Source of the DNA: Gnetum montanum | Lineage: Eukaryota; Streptophyta; Gnetopsida; Gnetales; Gnetaceae | Length of the DNA: 51,280 nucleotides | Direction of reading: 5' to 3' | Assembly (NCBI GenBank): GCA_015680685.1 | Contig: MNCI01000569.1 | Coordinates: 560,529 to 611,808 of the forward strand | In this document: piece after piece, positions 1-10,026 of the stretch | Layout of the letters: each line of letters begins with the position of its first letter | Numbering within the stretch: the stretch's first letter is position 1 | Program-made: the position numbers and the translations under genes | Notes under the pieces: model-generated | Databases searched by the model: none | Seen by the model: the letters and a program-made list of their open reading frames with translations, nothing else | What the model was told of the DNA's origin: nothing

Positions 1-990
1 GAAGCTGAATTGATGTATTTAGCAAGCCATGACCATTTGCACTTATTCCATGTGCTGCAGGTCATCCATTTGTCCAATATGTAGAGGTAAGAGTTTCTAT
101 AGATTACTGTGTTGTACCCTGGTAGTTCTGAAACTGCTAGAAATGCTCATGCACCTGCCTTGCACTTGCCATAGTGCTTGTTTTGTGACTTCATTGGTCC
201 AAATGCAGCCACCATTATAAGTGGAATCGGTTAGGGTATGCTATGCAGGATAATCTTTTACCCTGTCCATGATGCCCATGGATAATTGCTACATTTTTGG
301 CTATGGATCTAGTTGTGTTTTTTGTTACATTTGCCACATTACCTTCTAGAGGAGTAAGTGCCTAATCTTGAAAGGCAATGCCATTGGAGACCATTCAGTG
401 CTAATAATTCAAACCAGTACCAGGTGCCATGACATGGTCATTATTTTCTTAAGACATATTGCAACAACATTACATATTTTGATGAATGCAATCTTTGAAA
501 CTTTGGAATTTTATTTTAAAAATTTATTGACTTGTTCCTAATGTTTATCAAATTCTTGATTAAAATATAATATACCTTGATTTAACGTATCCCTCATGTG
601 AATTTAGTAATCTCCTCTAATGTTGCTTTGAAATATTACCTTTAAAACCTTTTCCTTGTAGTTGATATTGGGCTAGCTTCAAATGTCTTTTATAAAACCA
701 AAGTATCATAACTTTATTTCTTTTTTGAAATCCTACCAAGAATCATCACTACTCCATAATAATGGTGAGAATGTAACAACATTTCTCTTCCTCTCCTTAA
801 ATTCTTTTGAGACTAATGATGTTTGAGATTATTTACCAACTAAATCACTAACAAAACAAGACTTTATTGAACATTTTTACAAAAATACAAATCTTTTTTG
901 AGGAAAACTTCCATCAAACTTAAGGTTTGATGAAATAAAAACCTCATTCCTAATAAACCTTAGGAAACTATACAAACACAATTTTTATAT
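1..990. other. No gene recognised; AT-rich intergenic or old repeat DNA
   Basis: I see no coding region, RNA gene or clear repeat end here. The first 30 bases resemble positions 6991-7020 (25 of 30 identical), but the resemblance stops at base 30, so it cannot be called an LTR pair. The short open frame at 29-220 has no recognisable motif. Confidence 0.5.
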
Positions 991-993
991 AAG

Positions 994-1431
994 CTATTCT
1001 ATAGGTGGAAAAAGAATAGTTAAAGTAACTCTCTTAGGGATTCCCATATCATGAACCCATTCGTATGTAATCTCAGTCGTGATAAATGCTCTTCTTTCTT
1101 CTTTTTGCCTAGTTGAAGCCTCAACTTGATCTTCACCTTTATCTTTAACAACTATCTTTATTTCTTTTGCATCCAACTCTTTGGCTGTTGATTTTTTATG
1201 TTCTTCCCAACCAGTTGCTTCTATGTCTCGAGACATGAAAGACTCTCCTTAGTATTTAGCTTGAGTGGTGCATTCATGGAAGCTACCCCAAATATTGGAA
1301 TGTATAAAAAGTCCACTAGTGAGAAATCTAAACTTATCTAAAAGCCAAAGTAGGAAAGGGCTTTCACTAGATGCTCCATGGGCAATTACCTTACAATAGG
1401 CTCTCAATACATACTCTGTGAAACATTCCAT
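994..1431 (-). other. Two consecutive small open frames, unrecognised
   Basis: Two adjoining minus-strand frames, 1249-1431 (60 codons) and 994-1236 (80 codons), follow each other in the direction of element A. The second is rich in K and E (its first 45 residues look like a charged helix) and ends with a hydrophobic stretch. I recognise no domain in either. They lie downstream of the integrase of element A and could be a decayed 3' accessory frame of that element, or chance. Confidence 0.2.
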
Positions 1432-1739
1432 AACATATGGGATAAAAGGCCTTCTTGGTGCACTCTCTCAAAGAATCATCTTTCTACCTCACACTTAAAT
1501 AATTTACTTGCTTTCTTACTCAAGCATTGAACTAAAAAATGATGTATTTCCAAGCAATTCACATCCCCTTATATAGTGTAAGTTAATTTGAATTTCCCAC
1601 CAATTCTACTAACCAACTTTGCCAAAACTTATTTAATTTCCATCATCATACAGTTGGCTATTTTAAATTCCACTTTTTAGTTGTTAAAATTAACTCACCA
1701 CCATGTAGTTATCTAATCATCACTCCCACTTACAAGTAA

Positions 1740-2060
1740 TGATTACTTGAAATAATCTAAATTTAATTTTAAAAACTAACACTTTGAATTAAATATTTAA
1801 CTTTTAAAAACTAATACTCTAATGTATGTGTTTTATAATATTATATAGACTTACTTAAGCATACGTATAAGATATATATGTTATGGTTAAATATTATATA
1901 AGTCCATATATACACTATTTATTATATATGTTACTACTAAGCATATATATATATATATAAGTTTATTACTTACTACTATGTATACTTAATATTATTATAG
2001 TTACATACATACATATATATTACTATATACATATATTAATCTATACATATAGATTTATGT
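1740..2060. repeat. AT-rich tract with (AT)n and TATG/TACA runs
   Basis: This stretch is almost pure A/T with alternating TA/TG steps, including an (AT) run near 1946-1962. It lies just beyond the 3' end of the integrase remnant of element A on the minus strand. It may belong to the 3' untranslated part or LTR of that element, but no LTR end can be placed. Confidence 0.6.
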
Positions 2061-2637
2061 TGTGGGTAGTTGTCCAAGATAATGTCTTATATGTATAAAA
2101 CTTATGCGGAAACTGCAACTCTATGCCATCTAACATCGATAACTTGTATGTATCTTTAGATAATTATTTCTTGATCTGAAATGGACCAGTCCATATTGCT
2201 GAAAACTTATTTGGCTTCTTCATATTCCATAATAATACAAGATCACCAACTTTAAAAGTTCTTTTTAGAGCCTTTCTATCAAACCACCTTTTGACTTAGG
2301 AAGTATTCTTTAATAATTTATCTTTAGCTCTATCCATTTTGGCTTCTCTTTTGATGAGCAAGATCATGAAACTTCTATCTTTATCTATTTTCTCACTATA
2401 CTTTTGCACAAAATCTAAGGCTGAACTTATAATCTTATTTTTAATTGTAGCAGGAAAACCATAGACTAAGTTATAAGCTAATGTTCCAATAGCCTTCCTA
2501 AATCTAATACAATCAGTCCATAATGTAGATTATGGGTAATTAATCCAATTTCCTAGATTTCCATCCATCGACTTCTTAATGTAAGAAATAAGCTTTTTAT
2601 TTGTAGATTCAGCTAAGCCATTCCCTTGAGGATAATA
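2050..2637 (-). pseudogene. Element A integrase, C-terminal part (broken)
   Basis: The minus strand from 2637 reads YYPQGNGLAESTNK, the conserved end of the gypsy integrase core, which contains the third catalytic acid (the E of AES). It continues through the linker and a C-terminal domain with KVGDLVLLW and WTGPFQIKK, typical of integrase C-termini. In-frame stops interrupt it at several points. The zinc finger and the first two catalytic aspartates are absent, because the frame joins RNase H coding directly upstream, with a frameshift. Confidence 0.8.
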
Positions 2638-3120
2638 ATTCATTTTGGGCTAAAAATTGTTTGATTGTAAGCTCTATTACCATAATATAAACTAATGAGC
2701 TTTCCAAGTAATATTTGAAATGCTGAAGTGCCTTAATAACTATGAATGCTTGTTTCTCTAAGTCTAAATAATTTAGCTCTGAACCTTTCAATTAATACCT
2801 AAAAAATAAAATTTTTTCATTTGGACCTTTATCTTTTTAAGTTAAAATAGTAGCAACTAAATTATTTGAAGCAAAAGCATATAACCAAAAGTCTTCTTTC
2901 AATTTTGGTTTTACCAAGTATGAAGCTTCTTGAATAGCTTTTTTTTATTTCTACTAAGGCTGTCTTTGATTTTGGTGTTTTCTCTACTAGGACATCTTTC
3001 TTTAGTATATGCATCAAAGATTTAGTAATTTCAGTGAATCTAGGAATACATTTTTTAATGAAATTTTTTTTTCCAAAGAAAGATCTAAGAGACTTTTGAC
3101 TTGTGGGATGCTTGATATTC
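2609..3120 (-). pseudogene. Element A RT connection and Ty3-type RNase H (broken)
   Basis: From about 3100 downwards the minus strand reads the RT connection (KSLRSFFGKKNFIKK, the usual 'FLG..nf.rrFi' region). An RNase H remnant follows, ending LDLEKQAFIVIKALQHF and TIKQFLAQNE at about 2640. The pattern EKQA..VKAL..FR.Y is the recognisable core of this subgroup. Stops occur around 2790-2850. The domain ends abruptly at the deletion that joins it to integrase. Confidence 0.75.
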
Positions 3121-3539
3121 TGTACTACTTAAATTCAAGAGTTATCTATAGCAATTCCTTCTTGACAGATTACATGACCTAATAAACTTCCAGATTTAAG
3201 CCTAAAGATACATTTATTAGGATTTAATGAAATACCATACTCACAACATCTATCAAAAACTTGTTGAAGATTATCAATATGATCTTCCTTTATTTTTGAA
3301 AAGATAGTGATATCATCCAAATAAACAACAAAAAGCTCACCTATTAAACCTTTAAAGGATAAATCTATTTCTCTTTGAAAAGTAGCTCCAACATTTGACA
3401 ATCTAAATGGCATTCTTTTGTAAGTAAAAGTTCTCTAATTGGTGATAAATGTTATTATATATCTATCACCCTTATCTACCATGATCTAATTATAGCTTGA
3501 AAAACCATCTAAGAAAGAATATACTTAACAACCTAATAC
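3060..3539 (-). pseudogene. Element A reverse transcriptase, palm part
   Basis: The minus strand reads YSFLDGFSSYN, then MPFRLSNVGATFQ, then LFVVYLDDITIFSK and SGSLLGHVICQEGI: the B to E motifs of a gypsy RT in the right order. The catalytic YLDD is intact, so only stops (for example after YN, and before the MPF motif) and truncation kill it. The N-terminal fingers region is missing. The N at 3540 lies exactly where it should be. Confidence 0.85.
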
Positions 3540-3540
3540 N
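3540..3540. other. Single N at a coding break
   Basis: One N separates the archaeal-type RNase H fragment from the middle of RT. A normal element would have the rest of RNase H, a linker and the RT fingers here. The N therefore probably marks a collapsed or unresolved assembly segment rather than one unknown base. Confidence 0.6.
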
Positions 3541-3690
3541 AGTAAAAAGGAAATATAGATGAATTTCCTTGAATATTTTTGGGAAATCACCTTTTTCTAG
3601 AACTACTCTAGCTTATGCACCCTTGGAATTACAAGATCCATCGAAGTATAGTTCCCATTGAATTGTGCAAATTTTGATTTCAAAAGCTCT
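3541..3690 (-). pseudogene. Element A archaeal-type RNase H, N-terminal half
   Basis: The minus strand reads IQWELYFDGSCNSKGA, a stop, then ARVVLEKGDFPKIFKEI and HLYF. This matches the start of the archaeal-type RNase HI found as a second RNase H in plant Tat elements (typical WxLYFDGS..xxGAGAG...G..i...l.f). The first catalytic Asp (YFDGS) is present. The Gly-Ala-Gly loop has one stop, at CAA/GGA-like codons. The domain lies upstream of RT, as I recall for one Tat subgroup. Its second half is lost at the N. Confidence 0.7.
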
Positions 3691-3962
3691 TGTTTCAATG
3701 GCCTTGTTCTTTTCATTTGAGGTAATGTTTTCATTCATTAAAGGCTCACTATAAATGTATATTTGATTTAGCTCTCATTTCTAAGGTAGCCATATATGTG
3801 AGTAATTTTTTGATATGTAACCAGAGAAATTCTTACTCCAACTTCTACTCAACAAAAGACTATGTGAATCTAGTATATCTACCACTTGAATAGTTACTCT
3901 ACTTTTTATATAGGGTTCATAAGAAATTTCTAATAAAATATTTGGTAACTAACACACAATCT

Positions 3963-4358
3963 TTACTCTACTCCTATCCACTTGAACGATCTTTTTATTT
4001 GATTTTTTAGAATCAAACTAAGTTTTTTGCATATAGATAATGGCATAATAGTAGATGTAGCTTCAAAATCAACCAAACAATTATGAAGATACTTGTCCTT
4101 TAACTTCATTGTTAAAAGAAAAGGAGGAGCTTCCTTAGCAGGAGTACAATCATAGCTAATTTTTGTTTTCTCATCATTACTGGACACATAGCTTAGCTTT
4201 GACTCTCCAACTTTCCTTTTACCTTTAATAAACTTTAAAGCCTTTCTTTGTTCATCTCCTATCTGTAGCATTTGATATATGCGAATATTTACCTTAACAT
4301 GTTTAAGATCTTTGATCAAATCATATTCTTCATCTCCATAAAAGCTTGGTTTCTTCAT
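3963..4358 (-). pseudogene. Element A aspartic protease (active site mutated)
   Basis: A 131-codon open frame includes KYLHNCLVDFEATSTIMPLS. In related elements this reads L(V/I)D-T-G-A-(T/S)-x-x-(I/V)-MP. The catalytic triad D-T-G has become D-F-E, so the protease would be inactive even where the frame is open. Upstream residues (KGKRKVGESK, APPFLLTMKLKDK) belong to the gag-protease linker. It lies in normal order between gag and the polymerase. Confidence 0.8.
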
Positions 4359-4529
4359 CCATTTATTAAGAGTTTAATTTTGATTACTTTGCTCTACTTG
4401 ATCTTCTTTACTTTTATTTTTCTCTCTTCTACTTGGTTCAAAAACCCTTCTTTTAGTAGATAGATCAGAAATGACATTTGGAGATCTGGAAGTAGTTAAT
4501 CTTTCTTTTGATCACATATTATATCCATT

Positions 4530-5768
4530 TTATTCATTGTTATTACAATTTTCATCTAATGATATATTCTCTTCATAACTTGATATAGAAGAGATATCAC
4601 TAGATCCATTATTAGAATATTTGCTTGCATAATGAACATGAGATAACTCATTATCTGATTCAATATCAAGGATGTTAAACATAACCAGATTACTTTCATC
4701 CTCATCTTCTACTAACTTAGTATTTTGATGTTTATGTTTTCTATTTTTCTTTTCTTCCTTGATCTTAACCTTTGCTAAATATTTTTCTAGTTCCATTACT
4801 TTATTAGACAAATCTTTCATTAACTGTCCTTTTTCAGATTCTATGCTTTCTAAGTCTTGTTTTTTCTTAACACAAGATGGACTTAGTAATGGTTTAAGTT
4901 GAGTAAGATCTTGTATAGGAATCATCATTTTCTCTTCTCTTTTTTGAGTTATGATAATCTCTTCATGGTTCAAGTTTAGTTGTTTTTCTAATTGTATAAC
5001 TTCACTAAAGTAGTCATTTAGTGTTAGCAAGTTTGGAGTTCTTCTTAACCAAATTGAAATATTGGGATTCATAGCCTTAAGATAAGTATCTCTAAGCATT
5101 TTGTCTGATGGTCTATATTGGCTTTGAAAGAGTTCACCAATTCTTTGAAATTTCATGTTGAAATCTCTAATTGACTCTTTAAATCCTTGCTTAGCTTGTA
5201 CTAGCCTACAATAAAGTTATTGTTGATCCAACTAATTACCAAATTGGACCAAGAAAATATTTTTGATATTATCCCAATTCGTGATACTATTTCTTGGCAA
5301 GTTTGAATACCAAATTTGAGCCATGTCCTTTAAATTTTTCATAAACAATCTACAAGCTTGATCTTGATGTTGAATATTTGCATGAGCCAAAGCTAACTCA
5401 AATAAGTGAATGTACTCTTCAACCAAGTAAGATTTTCTAGGAATAAAAGGTTATGGTAAATATTTGTAAACTACCGTAGGAATATCGTTGTAATTTTAAA
5501 ATCCTAATGGTGTAACTCTTTGCCAAGGATTTTCCATCTTATTATAATTCCCTTTGATCGTTGAACTTATATGCTTCTTTGACCTTCTCTTATATACTAA
5601 TAAATTAGATAGAAGGGGTGATCTTCTTATCCTTCTGGTTTTTACTCCACTACTTGTTCCAAACTTAAGAACCTTTTTCTATTCTTCTTTTGATGAATAA
5701 TCAATTTTATAATTAAGAATTTCTTTGGAACCTTCAAAATCTTCCAAACTATAAGTTTGATTGGTCAT
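4530..5768 (-). pseudogene. Element A gag (broken)
   Basis: The start at 5768 reads MTNQTYSLEDFEGSKE. The gag domain follows at about 5430-4990: EYIHLFELALAHANIQ, then MKNLKDMAQIWYSNLP and SITNWDNIKNIFLVQF, the usual helix pattern with a Trp-Tyr core. A second part reads FQRIGELFQSQYRPSDKML and continues through a coiled coil with repeated E/K to an acidic tail ending near 4530. No CCHC zinc knuckle is seen. Stops fall around 5231, 5440 and 5500. Confidence 0.8.
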
Positions 5769-6010
5769 GAACTGAAAATAGTATCTAATTTTTAAGCCCT
5801 ACTAGCAACAAATAATTGTTGTTGTGCTAGGACTATTAGGCTTATGAACTTAGAGGACAAATTTTTAAGTCCTTCTTCTAAGACCAAAAGAACTATTTGC
5901 ACGCTAGGAATATCAAGCTCTTTGAATAGAATATTAACTTATGAACATAGATGATAAATTTTCATGCCCTCCTTCTAGTACCAAAAGAACTGTTGGTGAC
6001 CATTTGGGAC
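5769..6010 (-). repeat. Element A leader with a 97-bp-spaced partial duplication
   Basis: Two similar blocks, 5841-about 5895 and 5938-about 5993, share the order CTTATGAAC..TAGA..., AAATTTT, CCTTCTTCTA-type and ACCAAAAGAACT. They lie between the start of gag and the presumed end of the 5' LTR. On the minus strand both contain TGGT(A/C)(C/T)TAGAAG, loosely like an initiator tRNA-Met primer site, but the match is too weak to call it one. Confidence 0.4.
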
Positions 6011-7093
6011 CATCAATGTTGGGGGCCTCTAGGTCTCATGATCTTGGGAGTCAAGGGATCGAAGGTGTTTTTCAATAGGGTTTAGGTGTTTGCTAGTCTT
6101 TGGCAACACCAAGGCCTAGATAGCTCCAAATAGACTTAGTAGTTATAAAATGAACTAATCATGAGTATGTGTTTGCTATTGCAAATGTTGAAATGGTTGG
6201 GTTATGTATAAAACAATAATCGGCTATCATAAAAGAGATTCAACTATCTTTGTCAAATACTATGAGTTATTGAAGATTCCTATTTTGTTCAATCACTTAG
6301 TCTCTATAATCCCTATAGTACGTTACTTGTAGCAAATAAAATTTTACAAAAATATTTGAGCATAATTCTGCCAATCTACTTCTAATTTCTGCCAAAGAGA
6401 AAATTCCACAAGAAAACTAGAAAGAAAAGAAAGTAGATTTTCATGAAATATCAAATATTTAAGCGAGATAAATCAATAGTAGAAAACACTTCGTAATAAA
6501 GCTATTCCAATGTAATCTAACTACAAATTATTCAAACCCTCTAAGCTTGACAAGCAATTTCATAAAAGACAATCTAATTATACTACCAAAAATGCTGCAT
6601 AAACGACAAAGTACAAGTCTTTATTTTGGCTAGTTAATAGTTGTTAAGGATTTCATTTAATAAAGCTTTCAAAAATACTAAGGCAATACACTTTAAAATA
6701 ATGAAGCTATTTTAGTTGTCTCAAAATACCAATGATTTTCCTAGATTCTCTATGCTTAAAATAAGCAATTTCGTTAAGGCATTACTATTAACTTGCTCTT
6801 GAGGCTTTTTCAACAACATAAGCTCTTTTATGGAAAATATTAATAGGAGTCCAATATTGCACAAAAATAGAGATATAAAAGCAACCTAGAGAAGATTCCA
6901 AAATCAAATGCCAAACACGATACTACCTAAACTATTATCTAAGCAACTAAAACAAAATGGGAAGAAATGAACTCATAGGATTAAAATAAAGAAGTTAAAT
7001 TGATGTTTTTAGCAAATCATGCTTTTACAATCTTTAATTTTCTTCAAAGTTGATCTACCCAATCCTTCTTTTTCATTCTACATTTGAAGGTTC

Positions 7094-7100
7094 TTTTATA
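7094..7100 (-). promoter_or_regulatory. Probable LTR TATA box of element A
   Basis: The minus strand reads CACTATAAAAGAACC, a canonical plant TATA context. It is oriented towards the gag of element A, 1.3 kb upstream of the gag start, which fits a long R/U5 plus leader. Repeated motifs lie directly upstream of it (7140-7450). Confidence 0.5.
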
Positions 7101-7139
7101 GTGACCTCAGGGTAGTTACAATAATCATAAAAAGTTAAG

Positions 7140-7450
7140 GGTATTATAAATATATAGGAGTATTAATTCATAACCACCATAGAAGTTATAACTTCCATAG
7201 GAAGTTATTAAAAATTTGAGCTATGGTTGCCAAGTGTTTTACTAGTAATAAATATCATGAAGATTATCATGGGAAGTTACATACATTAGAGAAATATATG
7301 CCATAGTTGACAAGTGTCCTCTTGGTAATTACAAGTTCACAAATATCAAGGAAATTAAGTTATAACTCTCATTGGAGATTATAACTCCTCATATAAAGTT
7401 TTAATAATGTAGAAAATAAAGGTATGTTTGCCAAATGTCCATAAATCCTC
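7140..7450 (-). repeat. Degenerate direct repeats upstream of the element A TATA
   Basis: Three imperfect copies of a block like TTGCCAAGTGT..(T)CTTGGTAATTA occur at about 7228, 7306 and 7428. Between them lie copies of AAGTTATAACT(T/C)CCAT and similar. In element A orientation they lie just 5' of the TATA, where U3 enhancer repeats would be expected. Confidence 0.45.
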
Positions 7451-7950
7451 TTCCTTATAATTTTTAAAAGATATATTGTATGGAGTAAAATTATTATATC
7501 CCCTATTATCAATAATGTTGTGACAAACTTGGCTTCTTCCTATAACAAAGATTTTAATTTAAATTTTTATATGATATTTTATGTGGCAAAAGGTAAATAA
7601 AAATAATAAAACCACTTGAAACCATAATATGATTGAAAAAATTTGGGAATATAGCATAAGCCATGCAATCATGCATTGAATCCCATGAGTTCGTTGAAAT
7701 CATTAGCCATGTATACTAACTTGTGCTTGCTATGCTTACAAATAGAATTATGGAACACAATCTTGGTAGAGTGGGGTTTTCCGTAACCACCACATGGTGA
7801 CCTTTATGTCCTACATCCCTTCTTTCCTTGCAATCTCTCCTAGATCTTTGTGTGATAGAGTCTCATGGTCACTATTTTCTTGAATTACTAAGTACTCTAT
7901 CTTTTGTTTAACTGATCCCAATGATAGTCATGGAGGTGTCAATCTGGAAT
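7451..7950. other. No gene seen; junction between elements A and B
   Basis: AT-rich sequence with no recognisable coding. It should contain the outer end of the element A LTR and the truncated left edge of element B, but no exact boundary or target duplication can be placed. Confidence 0.4.
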
Positions 7951-9430
7951 TGTAGGTACTCCACTAAATTTTTCATTTTATTTTCATTTTTTCACATTCT
8001 CTGATATTTTCTCATCCTTTTATACTTTTTATTTCTTAAATTTTTGATATTCTTTAACATTTTTCAATTCTTTAATGATTTTTCATTCTTTACATCTTTT
8101 TCCAATTCTTACTATCTTTTTCATCTTTTGCATACTTTTTTTTTCATTTTCTTTGTAAATAATTTTGATTGTTAATAAAACACATTACGAATAAGGCAAG
8201 ATATAGTCCAATACAATGAAGATTTCTCTATGTTATCAAGTCATAAGGGATTGATTATTTGAATAGTGAGACCACAACATTCAACCACCCATTCCATTAA
8301 TAACAGGTTCTTACCATGGCTATGATGATATTCTTTCCTTCATGAAGCAAAGAATAAACTTGTGATCATTATGCCTAGACCGAAAAGTGAAAAACTAAGT
8401 GGAAATGTCAAGGGTGTGACATCAAGGGGATTTGTGAACTCTCTTGGATTACTTTTGTTCATTTTATCTTGTTGCTTAGGTTGTATTATATCTTTGTAGA
8501 TCTAACAAAAAATGAGAGTAAGAGTAAAATAAGTGTTGCCTTACCATGTCACTAGAAAGACATCTCACTCATGTTTGAAGGTAGTTCTCTAGTAAGGTTG
8601 ACACAACTAAAAATACAACTCATGCATAGACTAAATTTCTAGGGCTTCCATTGAAAACACATGTTACCAATGCCTGAAGATAGACAGCTTCTCCAATAAT
8701 CTAAAAAGTAAGGGGTGCAACGAATAATTTCCTCCCTTGGACAGTACGCCAACTACAATACTCCTTGCAATGGTGGTAGTCTTATAGTTGTGATTCCAAG
8801 AGATGAAACAATGCGATGTCACTGGAATGTGGTTTGGACTTGTTTTGAATCTTGGGTAGAAAGGCTAATGATTACTTTAACCACTAATAAAACAAAATAA
8901 TTCATTATGTCTATGGTAAGACACCTCACGTCCCAATTTCTATAATTTTTTCTAAGCCCATTTCATCTCACTATATGAATAATCATAACTTGTGGTTTTG
9001 TGTAACATAATTTAAATTTTCCAACTTGGTGATACTAACATGTGTGTTTTGCTAAATAGGTATACATTACATTCAACTCCTTAAGTGTCTAAGGACACTT
9101 TTTAGTGTGGTTATACAAAGGCATTAAGGGCTAGAGCCTACTCTAGGGAGGACCCACTTGTATAACTATTGTATCTTATACCTGCCAATGATTCCACATC
9201 ATCTTGAGCCTTCCAATACTAATAAATGTCAATAAAAGCTTCCCTTATCATTCAAACTATTTTTTCCAATAACATGAATTCATTACCCATCTCATCCATC
9301 TTATTAACATGTCATGAACTTTCGTAGCCCAAGATTTCTTCTTTATGAAATTTCTATGCCAAATTCTCAAAAAATATGCATCATCCATAGCCCGACACGA
9401 TATGAACATGCTTTATACCTTCCAAACATT
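7950..9430 (+). other. Element B spacer between lost pol and internal promoter
   Basis: Non-coding. It contains blocks also present in C, E and F: a T-rich tract, GGTGTGACATCAAGGGG (about 8413), CACTAGAAAGACAT (8550-8563), a second partial copy CATGTTACCAATGCCTGAAG (8661-8680), and a block around 9128-9180 with GCCTACTCTAGGGAGGACC. The short open frame at 8715-8900 lies in this conserved spacer and has no coding features I recognise. Confidence 0.55.
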
Positions 9431-9498
9431 CCAAATGATCCATTTTTAATCCTTAAAAATCAATAGAAAATGTGAACCTCAAATATCATATTGAAGCC

Positions 9499-9515
9499 TA
9501 TAAAATCTATATATA
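9499..9515 (+). promoter_or_regulatory. Internal promoter TATA of element B
   Basis: CCTATAAAATCTATATATACATAGGGACTTAG contains two TATA candidates (9499-9505 and 9508-9515), oriented towards ORFx. The downstream ACTTAGTGA is shared with C and E. The upstream tract is weak here (AATATCATATTGAAG). Confidence 0.5.
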
Positions 9516-9764
9516 CATAGGGACTTAGTGAATTTTCCTCGTTTTTAACCTTTGAAGTAAGAAGAGTTGTTATTTTTTCTTTTGAATTTTAAGCTTTGGC
9601 ATCCTAGCTTTCCCAAGCCATAACTTGTAGACTATCACTTAGATTTTTGTGATTTTCAAATCTACCTAATCTAGGAGTGCTCAACTTAGTCATGGGGGGG
9701 ATGCTAGTGAGGAAAATTTGAGTCAATTTTTCAAAATTTCTAACACCCGAAAGGTATTACAAGG

Positions 9765-10026
9765 GTAAGTTTAAAGGAAAATAACAAGAATTTTTAAGGA
9801 AAAGTCACTCATATTAAGGCCAAAACAACTTTAAAAGGACTCCTAATCAACCATACCAATTATCCTAAGCCATAGAAAAGCACTAATGAGGTTACTTTTG
9901 AAAATTTCCTAACTCTAAAATCATAATTAATTAAGAACTTAATGTGACTAAGGGTATGAGTAGCATATAGAACTGTTAAGAATTTATGAGAATACTTAGT
10001 AACTCCAAATCCTTGATTGATTGAAA
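9765..10026 (+). other. Remnant leader intron of element B ORFx
   Basis: The donor AAGG|GTAAGT (9765-9770) is canonical. At the equivalent acceptor position just before the ATG the sequence is GATTGAAA, where E and F have GATTACAG, so the AG acceptor appears lost by mutation. The interval is 262 nt, against 302-307 nt in the other copies. Confidence 0.45.

Larger units (their letters stand above)
2050..7500 (-). mobile_element. Element A: degenerate Ty3/gypsy LTR retrotransposon
   Basis: Reading the minus strand, the remnant order is leader, gag, protease, archaeal-type RNase H, reverse transcriptase, RNase H, integrase. Every domain carries stops or frameshifts. An upstream archaeal-type RNase H matches plant gypsy elements of the Tat group that encode two RNases H (family knowledge, recalled rather than searched). 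Two large pieces are missing: one at the single N (3540) between RNase H and RT, and one near 2640, where RNase H runs straight into the integrase. The 5' LTR probably lies within about 6000-7500, since a good minus-strand TATA is at 7094-7100. No 3' LTR was found. Confidence 0.8.

Noticed and set aside
1-30. Match of 1-30 to 6991-7020 as the two LTR ends of element A
   Set aside because: Only 30 bp match (25 of 30), similarity stops abruptly, no polypurine tract lies beside it, and the probable TATA of element A at 7094-7100 places 6991-7020 inside the LTR rather than at its end.
5840-6000. tRNA-Met primer-binding site of element A
   Set aside because: TGGTACTAGAAG matches the usual TGGTATCAGAGC in only 8 of 12 bases, and two similar copies occur in the leader, so it cannot be placed.
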